NCBI GenBank assembly: GCA_033439685.1
Contig: JAUEDM010000001.1
Coordinates: forward strand, 9,238,001-9,302,000
DNA: 64,000 bases
Direction of reading: 5' to 3'
Origin: Apodospora peruviana
Taxonomy: Eukaryota; Ascomycota; Sordariomycetes; Sordariales; Lasiosphaeriaceae
The notes beneath the pieces are model-generated. The model had not been told where the DNA came from. It did not search any database and worked only from the letters and a program-made list of their open reading frames with translations. Both the position numbers and the translations under genes were made by a program. Positions 21,180 to 32,432 of the stretch are shown here, piece by piece. Position 1 is the stretch's first letter. Every line of letters starts with the position of its first letter.

Positions 21180-22702
21180 TAACTAGGATACACCAACAAC
21201 ATCCCCGAAATCGCACGCACTTTCTTTCCGCCCGACAACCAAAACTTCCCCATTGGCGACTCCCGGTGTATATCACTGGCAGGCTACTAAATGGTAATGG
21301 TATGTTGTTGTTCTATATCTTGTACGTTGTAAACGCACTTTTGAGTAACACGCTCCTTTGGTCTATACGTAGGTTTGTTGTTTGGTAAAGACGATTTTGC
21401 GGTTTGAGGGTCTGGGGGAAGCTGGAAGGGGAACATGTTTCAGGACCGATTTGGATGCTAGAGCTATCTAGGTACCTACTAGGGCCAGCTTGTGAGAACT
21501 TTGCAGCATGAGACTTGCTCAGTTGGTCCAGACAAGCCGAAGTCCGTCTTTTGCACGAAGATACACCATATGTCTGCCAGGGGTCTCTGAATGCGTTTAC
21601 AGGACGTCTATTTTCTGCGTTCCACTGCTCTTTGGCTGACCACTGAGACTCGTGCCAGCATGTGATACTGTGGGTTGGGGTTAGTTGTGTGATACCTTAA
21701 TTGTTCCTCACCCATCGGTCCCCAAAGAGACAGGGGGAGAAGAGGTAAAGTGGATGGACAATCGACGAAAATTATGAACCCCTAATGTCCACCAAAGGGC
21801 AGATCTTCGATGGTGCAGTCAAATGCGGCGGGAAGTTGGAACTAGAATTTCTGACCATTTCAAAGCAAATATTGACACGTCAGTTTATTTCCTTCTCGTG
21901 ACTTTGTGTGCACATCTGTAATGTCACGATGCAAACGCACAGACTCACTGCTGTCCCGATGCAGAAAGTATTGCCCCCGAAACGTTCGAGTTCCTCTGCA
22001 CCCATGACCGTGCGTGCGGGTTATGCGTCCAACGTGGTTCAGTTGAGAACGGCCCGCAGGTCGGGGGACCGGGAATCCAAGATGAAACAGGTTTGCAAAA
22101 GAGAACACTGCATAGTACACTGCCTTTCTCGCATCTGATACGTCCAAAAAAAAATGAGGTCAAAGATGCTTTATGCAGCCTCCCACACCTCTGATCGTAC
22201 CCAGATGGGAAAGACTGAGGAATCAAACTTGGAACGAGATCTTTACTCGCTTAGAAAACAGAAGGAAATTCCCCCAATGCGGGGGGGGGTTGGGTCACCG
22301 ATGAAGAGTACCGAGAGCTGTGGTGGTGCTCAGCTTGTTCAAGCGCTCCAATCATTTGCTGTTTCCTTCTTGACCGATTCGACACATCCCGCTCGTCTTC
22401 AAACTCGGTCCGCTGCGCGGTATTTGAGTCCCAGGGCAACGAAAAAAAAAAAAATGCAAGCGAAGCTTTGGTTTATATAAACGTGCGAGGCATGATAAGA
22501 TCCAGGGAAGGAGGACCCTGAAAGCTCCACTTTCAATGGAAAGACTAGACTGGTGAGTTCCCGTCATCAGGCCTAGCCCGTCCATTATCTCTCCCGGGCA
22601 AGGTGCTCCACTGCGATTATTCCCCTTTCATTCAAGTCTTGCACCATTCTCAAGATACCTCGAGATCGGACTCGCTGATAACCTTTTCACTCCCGGGTAG
22701 CC
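21180..22702. other. Long intergenic stretch
   Basis: About 1.5 kb with no supported gene. Frames at 21860-22585 on both strands are short and motif-free. Runs of A (22146-22153, 22441-22453) and G (22281-22289) are present. The right part (22500-22700) is the presumed promoter of the membrane protein gene at 22703. Confidence 0.4.
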
Positions 22703-24492
22703 ATGTCAGGCCCTCCCCTGACTGCCGAGGAGCTTGCCAAGCTCCCGCATGATGACCGCGGCCCAGCCATCCTTGCCGCGCACTGGCTGCTAACTGCCGC
22801 CGCAACCATCTTCCTTGGCCTGCGCATCTACTGCAAGAAGTCCACCAGCCGGAAGCTGTGGTGGGACGATTGGATTCTGATCGCTGCTTGGGTAAGCTTA
22901 CCTTGACACCTAGATGTCATCCCTTGTCTTTCTCTCGATACTATTCTATGTTCTGTTTCTCTACCAGCCACCACAACGTTCAACATAGTAACAATGCATA
23001 AAAAACCCACCTCTGTGAAAACAGATAACAATCCTCATCACAGACGGCCTGACCACCGCTCTCGTGCTCGAATTCAAACTAGGCCGACATAGCTGGGACC
23101 TCCATGTCGACCCAACGAACGTATCCAAATTCATCATACTACTCAGCTCCCGGGCAAGCTTTACCCTCACGGCGCTGGGTTGGACCAAGACCGCGTTCGC
23201 CATTACACTCCTGCGACTCACCGAGGGCCTGACCAGATCTTTTGTTTGGTTCATCATCATATCCCTGAATGTGACAACCATCATCAGCGGGTTGGTTCCG
23301 TGGATACAATGCGCGCCTCTCGAAAAGACGTGGAATCCCACGGTAGATGGGACGTGCTGGGCGGCTCAGGTGGGGACTAAAGTGTGGATTGGAATGGGAG
23401 GTATGAATATGCAATGAATCATAGTGTGTTTAGACTCGACTAAACTGCTTTTAGCATACTCGGCTCTCATGGACTTTGTTCTAGCCGTGCTCCCCTGGAC
23501 ATTCTTATACGGCCTGGCGCTGAGGAGCAAGGAAAAGTTCGGTATCCTGATTGCCATGAGCATGGGAGTTATGTAAGTGATCCGCCGTTCCTCGCCACAC
23601 TGAACATCAGGGTAGTCGCCCTAGCCTAGGAGATACATGTTCTGCTAACACACATTTCATTAAAGCGCAGGTGGTGTCGCCATAGCCAAGTGCGCCAAAC
23701 TCCCACAGCTCGGATCAGGAGACTCATGTACATTCCCGTGTTCCCTCTTCCTCCCCCGCGATACCTCAAGACTACCCCTCTAACTCTTCAAACTTTTGCA
23801 TAGTCAATGAGGTCGAGCTCTACATCTGGGACGTGACAGAATCCTGCGTCACCATGATGGCCGCTTGCATACCCACTCTCCGAGTGCTTCTTCAGACCAA
23901 AACAGGAACCAGCACCAAGGAATCATCCTCCTCTTCCGGGTCATCTTCCCGGCAACGACAGAGATACAACATGTCAAGTATCACTCCCACGAGCAGACCC
24001 TCTGCGACTGTTCACCAACACCACAAATACCCTCCTGCGACGGCAGGCAGTGAACTACGAAGATTTAGCACCGTTATAGCAGCACCCGACGATGAGACTC
24101 CGACACCTCTAACACCCAATGACAATCACGCTACCGCAAGTTCGAGTCATCTATATAACAGACACGGGGGAGTTCTATTTGAGGGAGTGGTAGTTGAAGC
24201 AACCGATCTGGAAAGAGATACTGATAGACTTGGAGTTAGAGGAATAGATGGTGATAATTACGATTTCGGCTCGTCGCCGAGGGTCCTCCGGGGACAGTCA
24301 CAACAGCAGAGATATGGTTCATCTTCGTCGACTGTTGAAGGTACAGCAGGTGCGGCGTACTTTGATCTGCGACCGCAGAGATCAGGGAGTTCTCAGGACG
24401 CTGTGCTGGGGCCTAGTTCTGTGGGAAACGGGGCGGGGAACGGGAATGGGATGCAGACGAGATTTGATTATCCATCTAGTTCGACGAATTGA
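22703..24492 (+). CDS. Rhodopsin-like (PTH11-type) integral membrane protein
   Basis: Five exons splice cleanly: 22703-22891, 23025-23400, 23455-23572, 23666-23727 and 23804-24492. Donors are GTAAGC, GTATGA, GTAAGT and GTACAT; acceptors ACAG, TTTTAG, TAAAG and CATAG. The N-terminus reads ILAAHWLLTAAATIFLGLRI then WWDDWILIAAW, the hallmark of the fungal rhodopsin-domain family. About seven hydrophobic helices follow, with FTLTALGWTKTAFAITLLRL, the Cys-containing loop WIQCAPLEKTWNPTVDGTC, MDFVLAVLPWTFLYGLAL, and the final helix ending MMAACIPTLRVLL. The cytoplasmic tail of about 200 residues is S/T/Q/G-rich and disordered. Family members sit in the plasma membrane, some acting as receptors; ligand unknown. 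Intact. Confidence 0.88.
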
Positions 24493-24792
24493 ACTGCAGA
24501 GTGTCTTTTGCGTTAGGAAACCAGGGAGAAAAGGTGGTTTCTAGGCGTCATTCCGCATTTTAGCAAGGGACTCAGCTTTCAGTTCCTGTTTAGCCCATTA
24601 TTTCTTTTTAGTTATACCAGGTAAAAGGCATATAGCGTTTTATTGCTAGTGCTAATATAGTGTCGATATCTAGAGGTTCTGTCACGGCCTGGCTCTCGTA
24701 GACGGCGGAACTCATCTATTGGGCGCTATCGACGAAGATTCTATTCTAAGGAGAGAAGAGGGAGGAAAATAGAACGAACGCGATCGCTTGAT

Positions 24793-25657
24793 GTGGTCGT
24801 GCAGCACATCCAGACCATCATTGCGACGGCGAATGGCCTCCCCAACTGGGACAAGGCGGTGATGGGCCAATGGGCACCTTATACACGCATACGATGGGGC
24901 TTCTTCCCCGTCGAGGTCGAATACGAAGCACCCATCATCTTCCTGGCCGCCAACGACAACCCCAAGGGTCCCCTTGATCAGGTTCCCTGGTATGTCGACG
25001 GGACGTCCAGGAGCTGCCAGGAGACACGAGTGGAGGAACCGGTCCTCGACCCGGAGCTCGGCGGCTCGGACTCCAAGGACTCCATGGCGAGGTCTGGTGA
25101 CTCTGGCTTGACGCGCGAGCGCGTGCACACTGTCAAGAATGAACTCGCTACCTGTATTCTTGTTATTGGAGCCGCGCAGAAGATGGAGAGAGTCTCCTTG
25201 AAATGGGAGGAGGACAAATGGGGGGTTCCGCGCAAGCAGCCCGATCTGCCAAATACGACGGACGGGCGGGTATATGCGTCGTTGGCAATGAAGATCCAGC
25301 CGTGGAAGCGGAGTTTTGACAAGCACCCGGCTGTGAAGAAGCCGTTGGCTACAACAGCTATCTGTCACATTTTGTGTGGACTGGCGGACTGCTGGAGGAG
25401 AGCCGCTCTTGCCGCCGCCACCACTGGCACACCCTACTGCCATGTGGTGGCAAAAGGAAACGTTGTTGAATTTGGAAAGGTATCGGCCCGGGCTGATGGT
25501 CTTTAAGCTCGAGGAATGCGGTTCTGCGTACAAGTCGATTCATAATAAGGCAGGAGAGCCTGATAATTGGTTTGGCTTGATAGATCAGGTTGGTACCGCC
25601 CCTAATAGGTATAAGAGTTCTTTTCTTTGGGTGAAGATATTATTATTGGTGATATAA
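24793..25657 (+). pseudogene. Modin-like protein fragment
   Basis: A plus-strand frame of 238 codons reads WGFFPVEVEYEAPIIFLAA, then NELATCILVIGAAQKMERVS, then SLAMKIQPWKRSFDKHPAVK leading into PLATTAICHI. The block KRS(F/W)D followed by P-x-ATT reminds me of the C-terminal half of fungal modin-type proteins, a mould-specific family of unknown biochemical role. After about 25375 the natural frame seems to move (LERYRPGLMVFKLEECG, to 25657), which suggests a shift. The N-terminal half is missing. A 273-codon antisense frame at 24712-25533 overlaps, but its translation looks like a mirror artefact. Confidence 0.4.
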
Positions 25658-25788
25658 CTTTCTTGATGGTTGTGGTGCCTGTATTTACGATCCGCGATAG
25701 ATCGTAGTGAAATACGGTGATGAAATCGTTCTTGTTTTCTGCTATTTGTCTAAAATATGCCCCTGTCTATGATAACCACCCCTGCATT

Positions 25789-27468
25789 CTAAATGGCTTC
25801 CTTAGGCGGCAGCGCCCCCAGCCAGGGGTGCCGCAAGAGGTCCTCCGGCGACGGCCGCTCGGCAGGATCAACCTTCATTGTAGCGTTTAAGAACGAAACG
25901 AACTTCTCCCTGACGTCCTCCCTCAACCCTGGAGTATAGGCCTCCCACCCGAACTGCGCCCTGCCCTCGAGCGGCTCGTCCTTGATCCGCCCGTCCGCAT
26001 CAAAATACTTGTCTACGAGCTCCTTATCTCTACTCTTTTCGAGCAAAGAAGCGGGAAACGGCCCGAACAGGTCCACGATCTCGGCAAGGTGCTCTTTGAG
26101 CTCGTAGTATCCGTCGGGCGGGACCCGTCCGTCGAACATGCGCACGGCACGAAAGATTTCCAGGATGACAGCCCCAAGGTTCCAGATGTCGGTTGACTTG
26201 TCCCAGGGCGCGCGGATCAGGACCTCGGGGGCGCGGAGCAAAACAGGCTGGATGTTCTCTGAGAGATGCTTGTCCACCCAGCTCGACACGCCCCAGTCCC
26301 CTAAGGTGATGTCAAACTCGTCGGCCCTATCGCCCGACACGAAGTAGTATTTCTGGAGCGGTCGAGACGGTATGACGGTGTACTCTTTTTCGTCTCGGTC
26401 TTGCTGAGGGATAGGAACCTCGGCGAGATACTTGGACTCAATCAGAGAGTGGTCTCTGATCTTGACAAAGATGTTGCCGGGCTGGATGTCGGTGTGAATT
26501 ACGTTGTAATCGTGCGCAAAGTCGAGAGCAAGGAGCAGCTGGATGGTGAAGCGCCGCATCACGTCGTTGGGAAGTCGGTCATCGGGGAACAGGGTGCCAA
26601 AGGTCCGCAGCGACTCTCCCATCAGCTCAAAGACGAGACAGACGTGGGTGCCGTTAGGTCCTTGGAGCGAGAAGTCGTCGAGGAGGTGGCAGATATATTT
26701 ATACCCCAAGAATTCCTTGCCACCGTTTCTCAGATGGACCAGAATCTCCCTCTCAAAGGTGTCGTGGTCGGTGCCATAGCAATCTGCACTGAGAATTTTT
26801 AAAGCTCTGAACTCTGTCTCGTCACCCGGTCTAGTACGGCTCATCTATCAGCCAAAGTAGTTGCGGTCTTAGTGGGGGAGTCAAACTTACGGTTTCTGGA
26901 GGTCGCGAACAAGCCAGACGGTAGAATAACTGCCGTAGCCAATCTTGTTCAAGATCTTGTATCTATCGTTATAGACATCGCCGATGTAGACAGGGTGGAA
27001 TTTGCCTGGTCGATAAGCATCTTTCCCCTCCTCGATGACTTCTGGTTCGTTGATGCGGTTTTCGTTGTCCTGCTCTGTCATAGTGCTTGTGTCTGCTTCA
27101 CCTCGCTCCCCTTCCAGCTCCAAAACCGAAGGAGCTTGCGTTTCCTGCGCGGAAGAGTCCGCCATTGGGGGTTCCTCAGTCGACGACATCTTGACGAAAT
27201 GAGCTGTCTTCGCTGCTTTGAGTTGTGAAGAAGAATGCAAGCTGGGGAGGTTGTATCCAGATGCTGTCAAACGCGGTGAGGTGTTTGCTGGGCGAACCTG
27301 GCGGGGTAATGAAAACTGATGAAGCAGTTGAGATGTTGGTTGGAGAAGTCGGGTCGAGGCCGCTGCGACCTGCCGCTGTCGGATTTGACCAATCATATTA
27401 GCGCTTTCTCTCTCGTTGGGGCCTTGGCGGGGCCTTTGCTTGGGCGCGTCGTGTGAGGTAGCCAGCAA
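25789..27468 (-). CDS. SRPK-like serine/threonine protein kinase
   Basis: Two exons, 27468-26891 and 26830-25789, joined over a 60-base intron (GTAAGT to TACTAG) that rejoins AAA CC/A in frame. The nearer TGATAG acceptor would give a stop at once. Kinase landmarks: IGYGSYSTVWLVRDL (glycine loop), EFRALKIL (Lys), VIHTDIQPGNIFV (HTD for HRD), LGDWGVSSW (DWG for DFG) and LLRAPEVLI. The linker between lobes is short, as in fungal SRPK relatives that phosphorylate SR-type proteins. The N-terminus of about 90 residues (MIGQIRQRQVAAASTRLLQP) is basic and Ser/Arg-containing and could be a mitochondrial-like or disordered leader. MSSTEEPPMADSS is an alternative start. Confidence 0.87.
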
Positions 27469-28189
27469 CTGGCCAATTTTTCAGCTTTCCTTTATGCTGT
27501 TGGGAGTTCAGATTTAATATAAGTCACCTAGGCCGTCCCTTGTCTGGGTTCTGGGCCGCTTCTTAAATAACACATCCAATCTCAACAAGACATCGGACCA
27601 ACATTCGGTGTGAATTGAAATCGGCGCATGTTACATCGGCTATCGATGCTGTGGCCTTCATGCGGCCAGTGAAGTGATTGATCCGTCCAATTGCAACTTC
27701 TACGTGACTTTCAATGAGAAACTTTTGACAACCGGAGCCCTCGTCAAGCGATATTCGGTCACTCACTCCGGCGTGGCACATCCGAGTGGAACTAGGGCGT
27801 CCACATTGACCATGGCAAGTGAACCTGCATGCGTGTGGTGTTCCGGCCAATGAATGCTCACGATGGTGTACTCCAAGGCAGTTCTAGTGCCAACAGAAGG
27901 TCCTTGAAAGGCGAGCGCTTCAAGCTGCGTACTGGGCCTGGTCATGGCTGGGAACACCATGAGCTGTGGTAACGAGATATCCAGCGTTGTGACAGTTAAG
28001 AATTATGATATAAGAAGCAAATAGGCAGTGCACAACTTCGTGGGAGACTTGTTATCAAACCCAAATTATTCTTCGCTGGCCGCCAAAAGACTCAAAGTTC
28101 CAAAACTCACTCCTTATATCACGCTTTAAGTTCCTCAGTCTCACATTTAATACCTAATTAAGTCCCGTCGACAGTTCCAATTGCCCAGC
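27469..28189. other. Divergent intergenic region
   Basis: About 720 bases between the kinase (minus) and a small gene (plus), without a supported frame. It contains both promoters. A TATAA-like element occurs at 28110-28115 (CTTATATCA), about 75 bases before the small gene's ATG, but it is weak evidence. Confidence 0.3.
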
Positions 28190-28551
28190 ATGCCAATTGG
28201 TGGACCTCAGGATGTTGGCTTCACCGTCGAGCTGAGCAGGTCTCCATCCGCCGAACAAGCCGTGATCTCGTACTCACAGCAAGACAGCAGACCGATTGAG
28301 AGAGCACTCATCAAATGCCTTCCGAGAAAGCTGTATGTGTTCGCCCAAGCCCCTGGTAACAAAGCCTCCACGATGTTGTTGACGGCACCCATACTGATAT
28401 TCAATCTGTTATATCTTTCAGTGGAGGGCAGTCGTGGCACGCCGGTGGGAGTGATCCCAACGAACCTGTACATCTTACGGTCGAGTTCAAGGACGCGTCT
28501 GGAAATCACGTCACCACCAAGCACATCGACAGGAACGGAAATGCCGTCTAG
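28190..28551 (+). CDS. Small two-exon protein of unknown function
   Basis: The ATG at 28190 opens MPIGGPQDVGFTVELSRSPS and continues to PIERALIKCLPRKL. A GTATGTG donor (28333) and a TCTTTCAG acceptor (ending 28421) join in frame as CT/T to GGQSWHAGGSDPNEPVHLTV and FKDASGNHVTTKHIDRNGNA, stop at 28549-28551. About 90 residues, no signal peptide, one Cys. The second exon has alternating polar and hydrophobic residues suggesting a beta-sandwich. The unspliced frame also stays open but gives unnatural sequence. I know no family name for it. Confidence 0.6.
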
Positions 28552-29330
28552 TCAAATAATTACAGAACGGATCATTGAGTTATGATCTAGCATCGGGAAC
28601 AAGCGGTATGAGCTCAATTTAGGGGGTTATTCGGGTTCTACTTGGACAATGATTGTTTTACATGTGGTCTGGAAGCAGACAATGGCATGGGATAGAAATG
28701 ACTTGTCGAGTTACCTGTACGACTGGAAGTATTGTAAATATTAGCAGATAGCTTAGCCGGCTGGTCCGGACATTTTTCCCTTGCAAGACAGTCTGAATAA
28801 CGGCTGTGGACCTGTGGTGTTCTCATGTTCACAACCAATCTGCCATGTTGGTTAGCAGGCGAAGAAGTGTGTAGCAGTGATTAAGGTAGGTAACTACCTA
28901 GTAGGTTCGGGAATGCTCCTTATAGGGTAAATCCCCTTTACAGGCAACAACGCAGGATACCACTCGTATATCGTCATCACGACAGACAGGCCAGACTAAC
29001 TTGTCATTTTGCATTATCAATTCGTTGTATACATGTATTCATTGGTGATGCCTACATCTGCGACCGGTTGATAATCGGTAGGTCATGACCATGGTGATGA
29101 ACGCGTCAAGGCTTTCTGCTATCTAGATACATGATGCCTCTGTTTGACACCCCTGGCTATTCCCTGGCACGCTCAATCTAACCCAGATACCATTAAATAT
29201 TATTATTCATACACCGCTGTACCCTTGGGCGTGTCGGACCTTCAAACTATCTACTGTACAGGAAAACCGTGCCCTTATGGGTCGGGTGAAAACCTGTACC
29301 AACAATTGAGAAGATACATCAGTGACTGAG
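28552..29330. other. Intergenic, no gene seen
   Basis: AT-rich spacer between the small gene and the LINE tail. Only a 66-codon minus-strand frame (28638-28838), without motif. Confidence 0.4.
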
Positions 29331-29379
29331 CCTGTAAATACAAAAGAAGAAGACCTCCTGGCCTTCGATGGAGGGGTTT

Positions 29380-30000
29380 TCAACCTGCTGACTCCAGTTC
29401 TAGCTTCCTTGCTAGATTGTACATTGGCAATCTTCCCGCATCCATCAGCCAGCTCAGGATCCTTCTCATTAGCCGTGCAGCTGGGGGATCAATGCCCTGT
29501 AAGATAAAATAAAAATCCCGTCGAGTCCGAATATCTGCTCTCTCCCATCTTCGAGTCAATGGTGGAGCTAAACACCATACGACTAGGTGTTCGACAGTTT
29601 CACGGCCTTCACCACACTCGCAAAACGGTGTTAGAATCGTTGGGACACCCCATTTGAATAGGAAGTCCCGGAGCCCGATAGTACCAGTTCGAATCTGGAC
29701 CAGTAGTGAGCTTTTCGCCTTGTTGAGGCCTTCATGTCTCTTGAGTGTTTTATCTCTGAAGATGGCCTCTTTCTGGTGGTCGAGATCGTCCGCTGGCCTC
29801 ATCGTTGCCCGACCGTTCCGTTCTCTTAACCACCTCACTCTGCAGTGGTGTTGCGTGTGACCCCAATTCCAGCATTTGAAACACTGCACCGGGCTCAGCG
29901 CGGCCCAACATGGCTCACAGTCTAGTAGCTGGGCCTTCCAGATCACTCCTTCGTTACAAGCTTTGCGGGCTTCTTCCTGGGAAGTCAGTGCTACCAGCAC
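29380..30000 (-). pseudogene. LINE ORF1 zinc knuckle fused to the ORF2 C-terminus
   Basis: 206 uninterrupted residues. The first third is ORF1 (LTSQEEARKACNEGVIWKA, CFKCWNWGHTQHHC). The rest is the tail of a Tad-type ORF2 (EGLNKAKSSLLVQIRTGTIG, FCECGEGRETVEHLVVWC, LMRRILSWLMDAGRLPMYNL). The join falls directly after the knuckle, in frame. A deletion of most of ORF2 made this chimera; no enzymatic domain remains. Confidence 0.8.
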
Positions 30001-30100
30001 TGTTGGCCGAGTCGCATGCTGATGTTTCGGTACTCGGAATTTGACCTTATCGATTGTCCGGAGGCCAGTCTCCTTCCCAAATACTTCCTCGGTCTCACTT

Positions 30101-30796
30101 CTATACTCCCTTCAGCAGGACTGCGAAGGTTCTTTTGCTTTCCTCAGCCTGTTGTGCAAATGCCTCTTTGATCCACACGCTATTGGTAGAGTACCAGTCC
30201 CTCGTCGTCATCCCTTGGAAGGTGATAACGGTGTCTCCGCTTGGGAGCTTGCGCGCCGCGACAGCTCCCTTCTTTGTCGACGCCTGGTTGACAGCCTGGA
30301 AAATCTCTTGCGGTGTCCGTTTGACCAGATCGGCTGGCATCCCTTTGCCTCTAACTAGGATTTCCTTGTTTATTCGGGTTGGTACTATCTTTGTTGCCGT
30401 GGTGGGCTGCGCCTAAGAGTGGGTAGGTGCCTGGGAGGCCACTGCAGCCCAGGATCTTTTCTCCTGGGTTCCGTGTACTGCTGCTTTTACCTCCTCGGCC
30501 ACCACCTTGCGGAGGTTGGCCAATGATATGTTTCCAGTTTGGGCTTGAGACGCATTGTAGATCTTCTGGACCAATGCCAGGAGGTTCTGTCCTATACCGC
30601 TGGCTGCTCCTTTCATGTCTGGGTTTGCCATACTCACTAGCCCATCTATCTTCTTCCTGATAGTTTCGATATCGGTGAATTGTGGGGAGCGGGATGGGGG
30701 AAAGGGAGTGCCCGAATGTAGGGACCGGGCAAGGCCTCCTCCTCCCTGCTGTCTAGTCGGAGCCAAAGGGGGGGCCATCTTGTCCCCTTTTTCCAC
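30101..30796 (-). pseudogene. LINE ORF1 (gag-like) with in-frame stop
   Basis: The frame from 30796 reads TIRKKIDGLVSMANPDMKGA and LRKVVAEEVKAAVHG, then a TAG at 30413-30415 (CAG in a working copy, by context), then ILVRGKGMPADLVKRTPQEI and WYSTNSVWIKEAFAQQAEES to a second stop at 30101. A one-base shift then leads to SETEEVFGKETGLRTIDKVK and the knuckle region. ORF1 proteins bind element RNA and chaperone target-primed reverse transcription. Confidence 0.7.
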
Positions 30797-30899
30797 TGTT
30801 AAGCGGGTTGCTAGGGGTGATGGCTTGAATTTGCATGATTGGTCGAGACTGAAGAGGAAAGCGGGTCCTCAAAAGGAGAAAATTCTGGCGCGTTGACCG

Positions 30900-31499
30900 C
30901 GACTTTGCCAACTTTGGGGACCGTCGCAGCGGTGCGCAGCGGCCTCCGTGCTGGGATTATTGTAGTCGATGTGTAGTGTTTTCGTAGAGCATTTGCATAA
31001 GGTTACAATGGAGGGTTTTACCGCAGTATCGGTTGAGATGCATCAGACTAAATAAACTCTCAATCTTACCACTGTTAAGACAATGCGCCTTGACGTATAT
31101 AAAACATCGGACCTTCACATTCGTCATGGTCGGCACAAATATATCCCATGCCGTCGATGGACAATTCAGTGGTGGTCAGCCAAGACGATGCGCGGACCGA
31201 TCGTTGGGTGCCTGTTGCTTGGTAAAGGCCCTTCGACAGCGGGAACAACCTATAGAAAATTCCCTTAAGTCTAAGAATAAGCAATAACGTCCCACCCACC
31301 ACCTGTCAGCCTATGATTATATGATTACATTCTCCTTCTCCGCCACCGACGACTGTGTTGAGGCACACGAGTGATACGTTTTTCACTTGTATAAAGCGTC
31401 ACGTATTCTCCTCTCCATTATCCACATTAAAAAGTCAAATCAGCACTATATACCTCCAGAACATCATTTCACCACTCGCAAAATCACCAATCACGCATC
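30900..31499. other. Intergenic, upstream of the secreted-protein gene
   Basis: Short frames only. The 3' part is the promoter and leader of the gene at 31500. Confidence 0.35.
31390..31395 (+). promoter_or_regulatory. Candidate TATA box
   Basis: TATAAA about 105 bases before the ATG at 31500, followed by a pyrimidine-rich stretch (TTCTCCTCTCC). Position and context fit a core promoter; this is not proof of use. Confidence 0.3.
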
Positions 31500-31882
31500 A
31501 TGCTCGTCAAAACCAACCTCCTCCAGCTGGCAGCGCTCGTTCTCCCCTTGCTGGACGGCGTAGCAGCCGACTGCTGGAAGAAAAAGTGCAGCCATCTGGG
31601 CCTTTCCAGCACCGTCTCCTGCAAGTCCGCCTGCGCCGCGAAAGGATACTCGATCCACGGCTATGAGACGTATACCCGATATGCGGTGGATGTTTGGGTT
31701 GGTAAGTAAACACCGTCACGGTCCAATCTATAATGATCGTCAAGGCTGACAAACTCCCAGTCTGCACTTGCGGCACGTACCATGAAGAAGACTGCACCAC
31801 GTGCAGGAACGCGGGTGTTCCGTGCAAGAGTAGGGATGCGGAGTCGAAGGAGATTTTTGACGGGAAGATTCCGAATTGTTAA
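31500..31882 (+). CDS. Small secreted cysteine-rich protein
   Basis: Two exons, 31500-31701 and 31761-31882, with a 59-base intron (GTAAGT to CTCCCAG) splitting a Val codon. The product is about 107 residues: a signal peptide (MLVKTNLLQLAALVLPLLDG then VAAD) followed by a mature part with ten cysteines (DCWKKKCSHLGL, SCKSACAAKG, VCTCGTYHEEDCTTC, VPCKS, and a C-terminal PNC). The even number and the close C-x-C and C-x2-C pairs suggest five disulphides. Such proteins are exported and may act as effectors, antimicrobial peptides or wall proteins; the sequence does not say which. Intact, in a neighbourhood of relics. Confidence 0.72.
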
Positions 31883-32432
31883 GAGCTGAGGTTATTCAAT
31901 GCAGATGGATGATAGGATATTCACTGACTGGATATGGTCTTTTTGTGACAATTTGTGGGATGGGATGTAGGAATACCAGACAGTTACGTCACACAAGACC
32001 CTAACCCGTGTACGGAATATGAGCTAGCGACATTAAGAGGACAGTGACAGTACAGCCTGGTAATCTGCGACGAATCTGGGCACAGAATTTCCATTTTCGT
32101 TCGCAGTCCTGAGCAGGGATGAGCTGGGGTGAGCTCTGGCTACATGTGATTTGTCCTGAGCTTTCCTTGATTCTTTCCTCTCGGCAAAAAATGTTTCGGG
32201 CTGAGGCTGAGACGTGTGGTTACAGGACATGAACGCAAGCGGGACGCAGCAGAGGTCCCTTGACAGGTTAGAATTGCTCACTTGCAGTGCGCCACCAGCG
32301 CTTATTAGACGTGCAGAAACACAGCGGTCAGAAGACTGAAGAGACTTCTCCGGTTCAGGCTGGCTCGGACGTTGTCAAACTCTCGTGGAGCTCTTTCTTT
32401 TTACGGCGCTCGATCATCTGGAGTTACGGCTG
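31883..32432. other. Intergenic, no gene seen
   Basis: Contains only an 82-codon motif-free minus-strand frame (32033-32281) opposite the promoter of the next gene. Confidence 0.4.

Larger units (their letters stand above)
29335..30900 (-). mobile_element. Internally deleted Tad-like LINE (non-LTR) element
   Basis: Minus-strand order: ORF1 N-terminus (30796, MEKGDKMAPPLAPTRQQGGG), an RNA-binding-like middle (30340-30101), the ORF1 zinc knuckle CFKCWNWGHTQHHC, then directly the C-terminus of ORF2. The endonuclease and reverse transcriptase of ORF2 are missing. The sequence between the stop at 29380 and about 29335 is the 3' tail (CTGTAAATACAAAAG on the minus strand). The 5' limit is set where ORF1-like sequence ends, not by a seen target-site duplication. 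Confidence 0.75.

Noticed and set aside
24712..25533. A 273-codon minus-strand frame opposite the modin-like fragment
   Set aside because: The translation is rich in R, S, L and P without motifs, and its mirror, the plus frame, reads like a real domain. Overlapping antisense coding is not needed.
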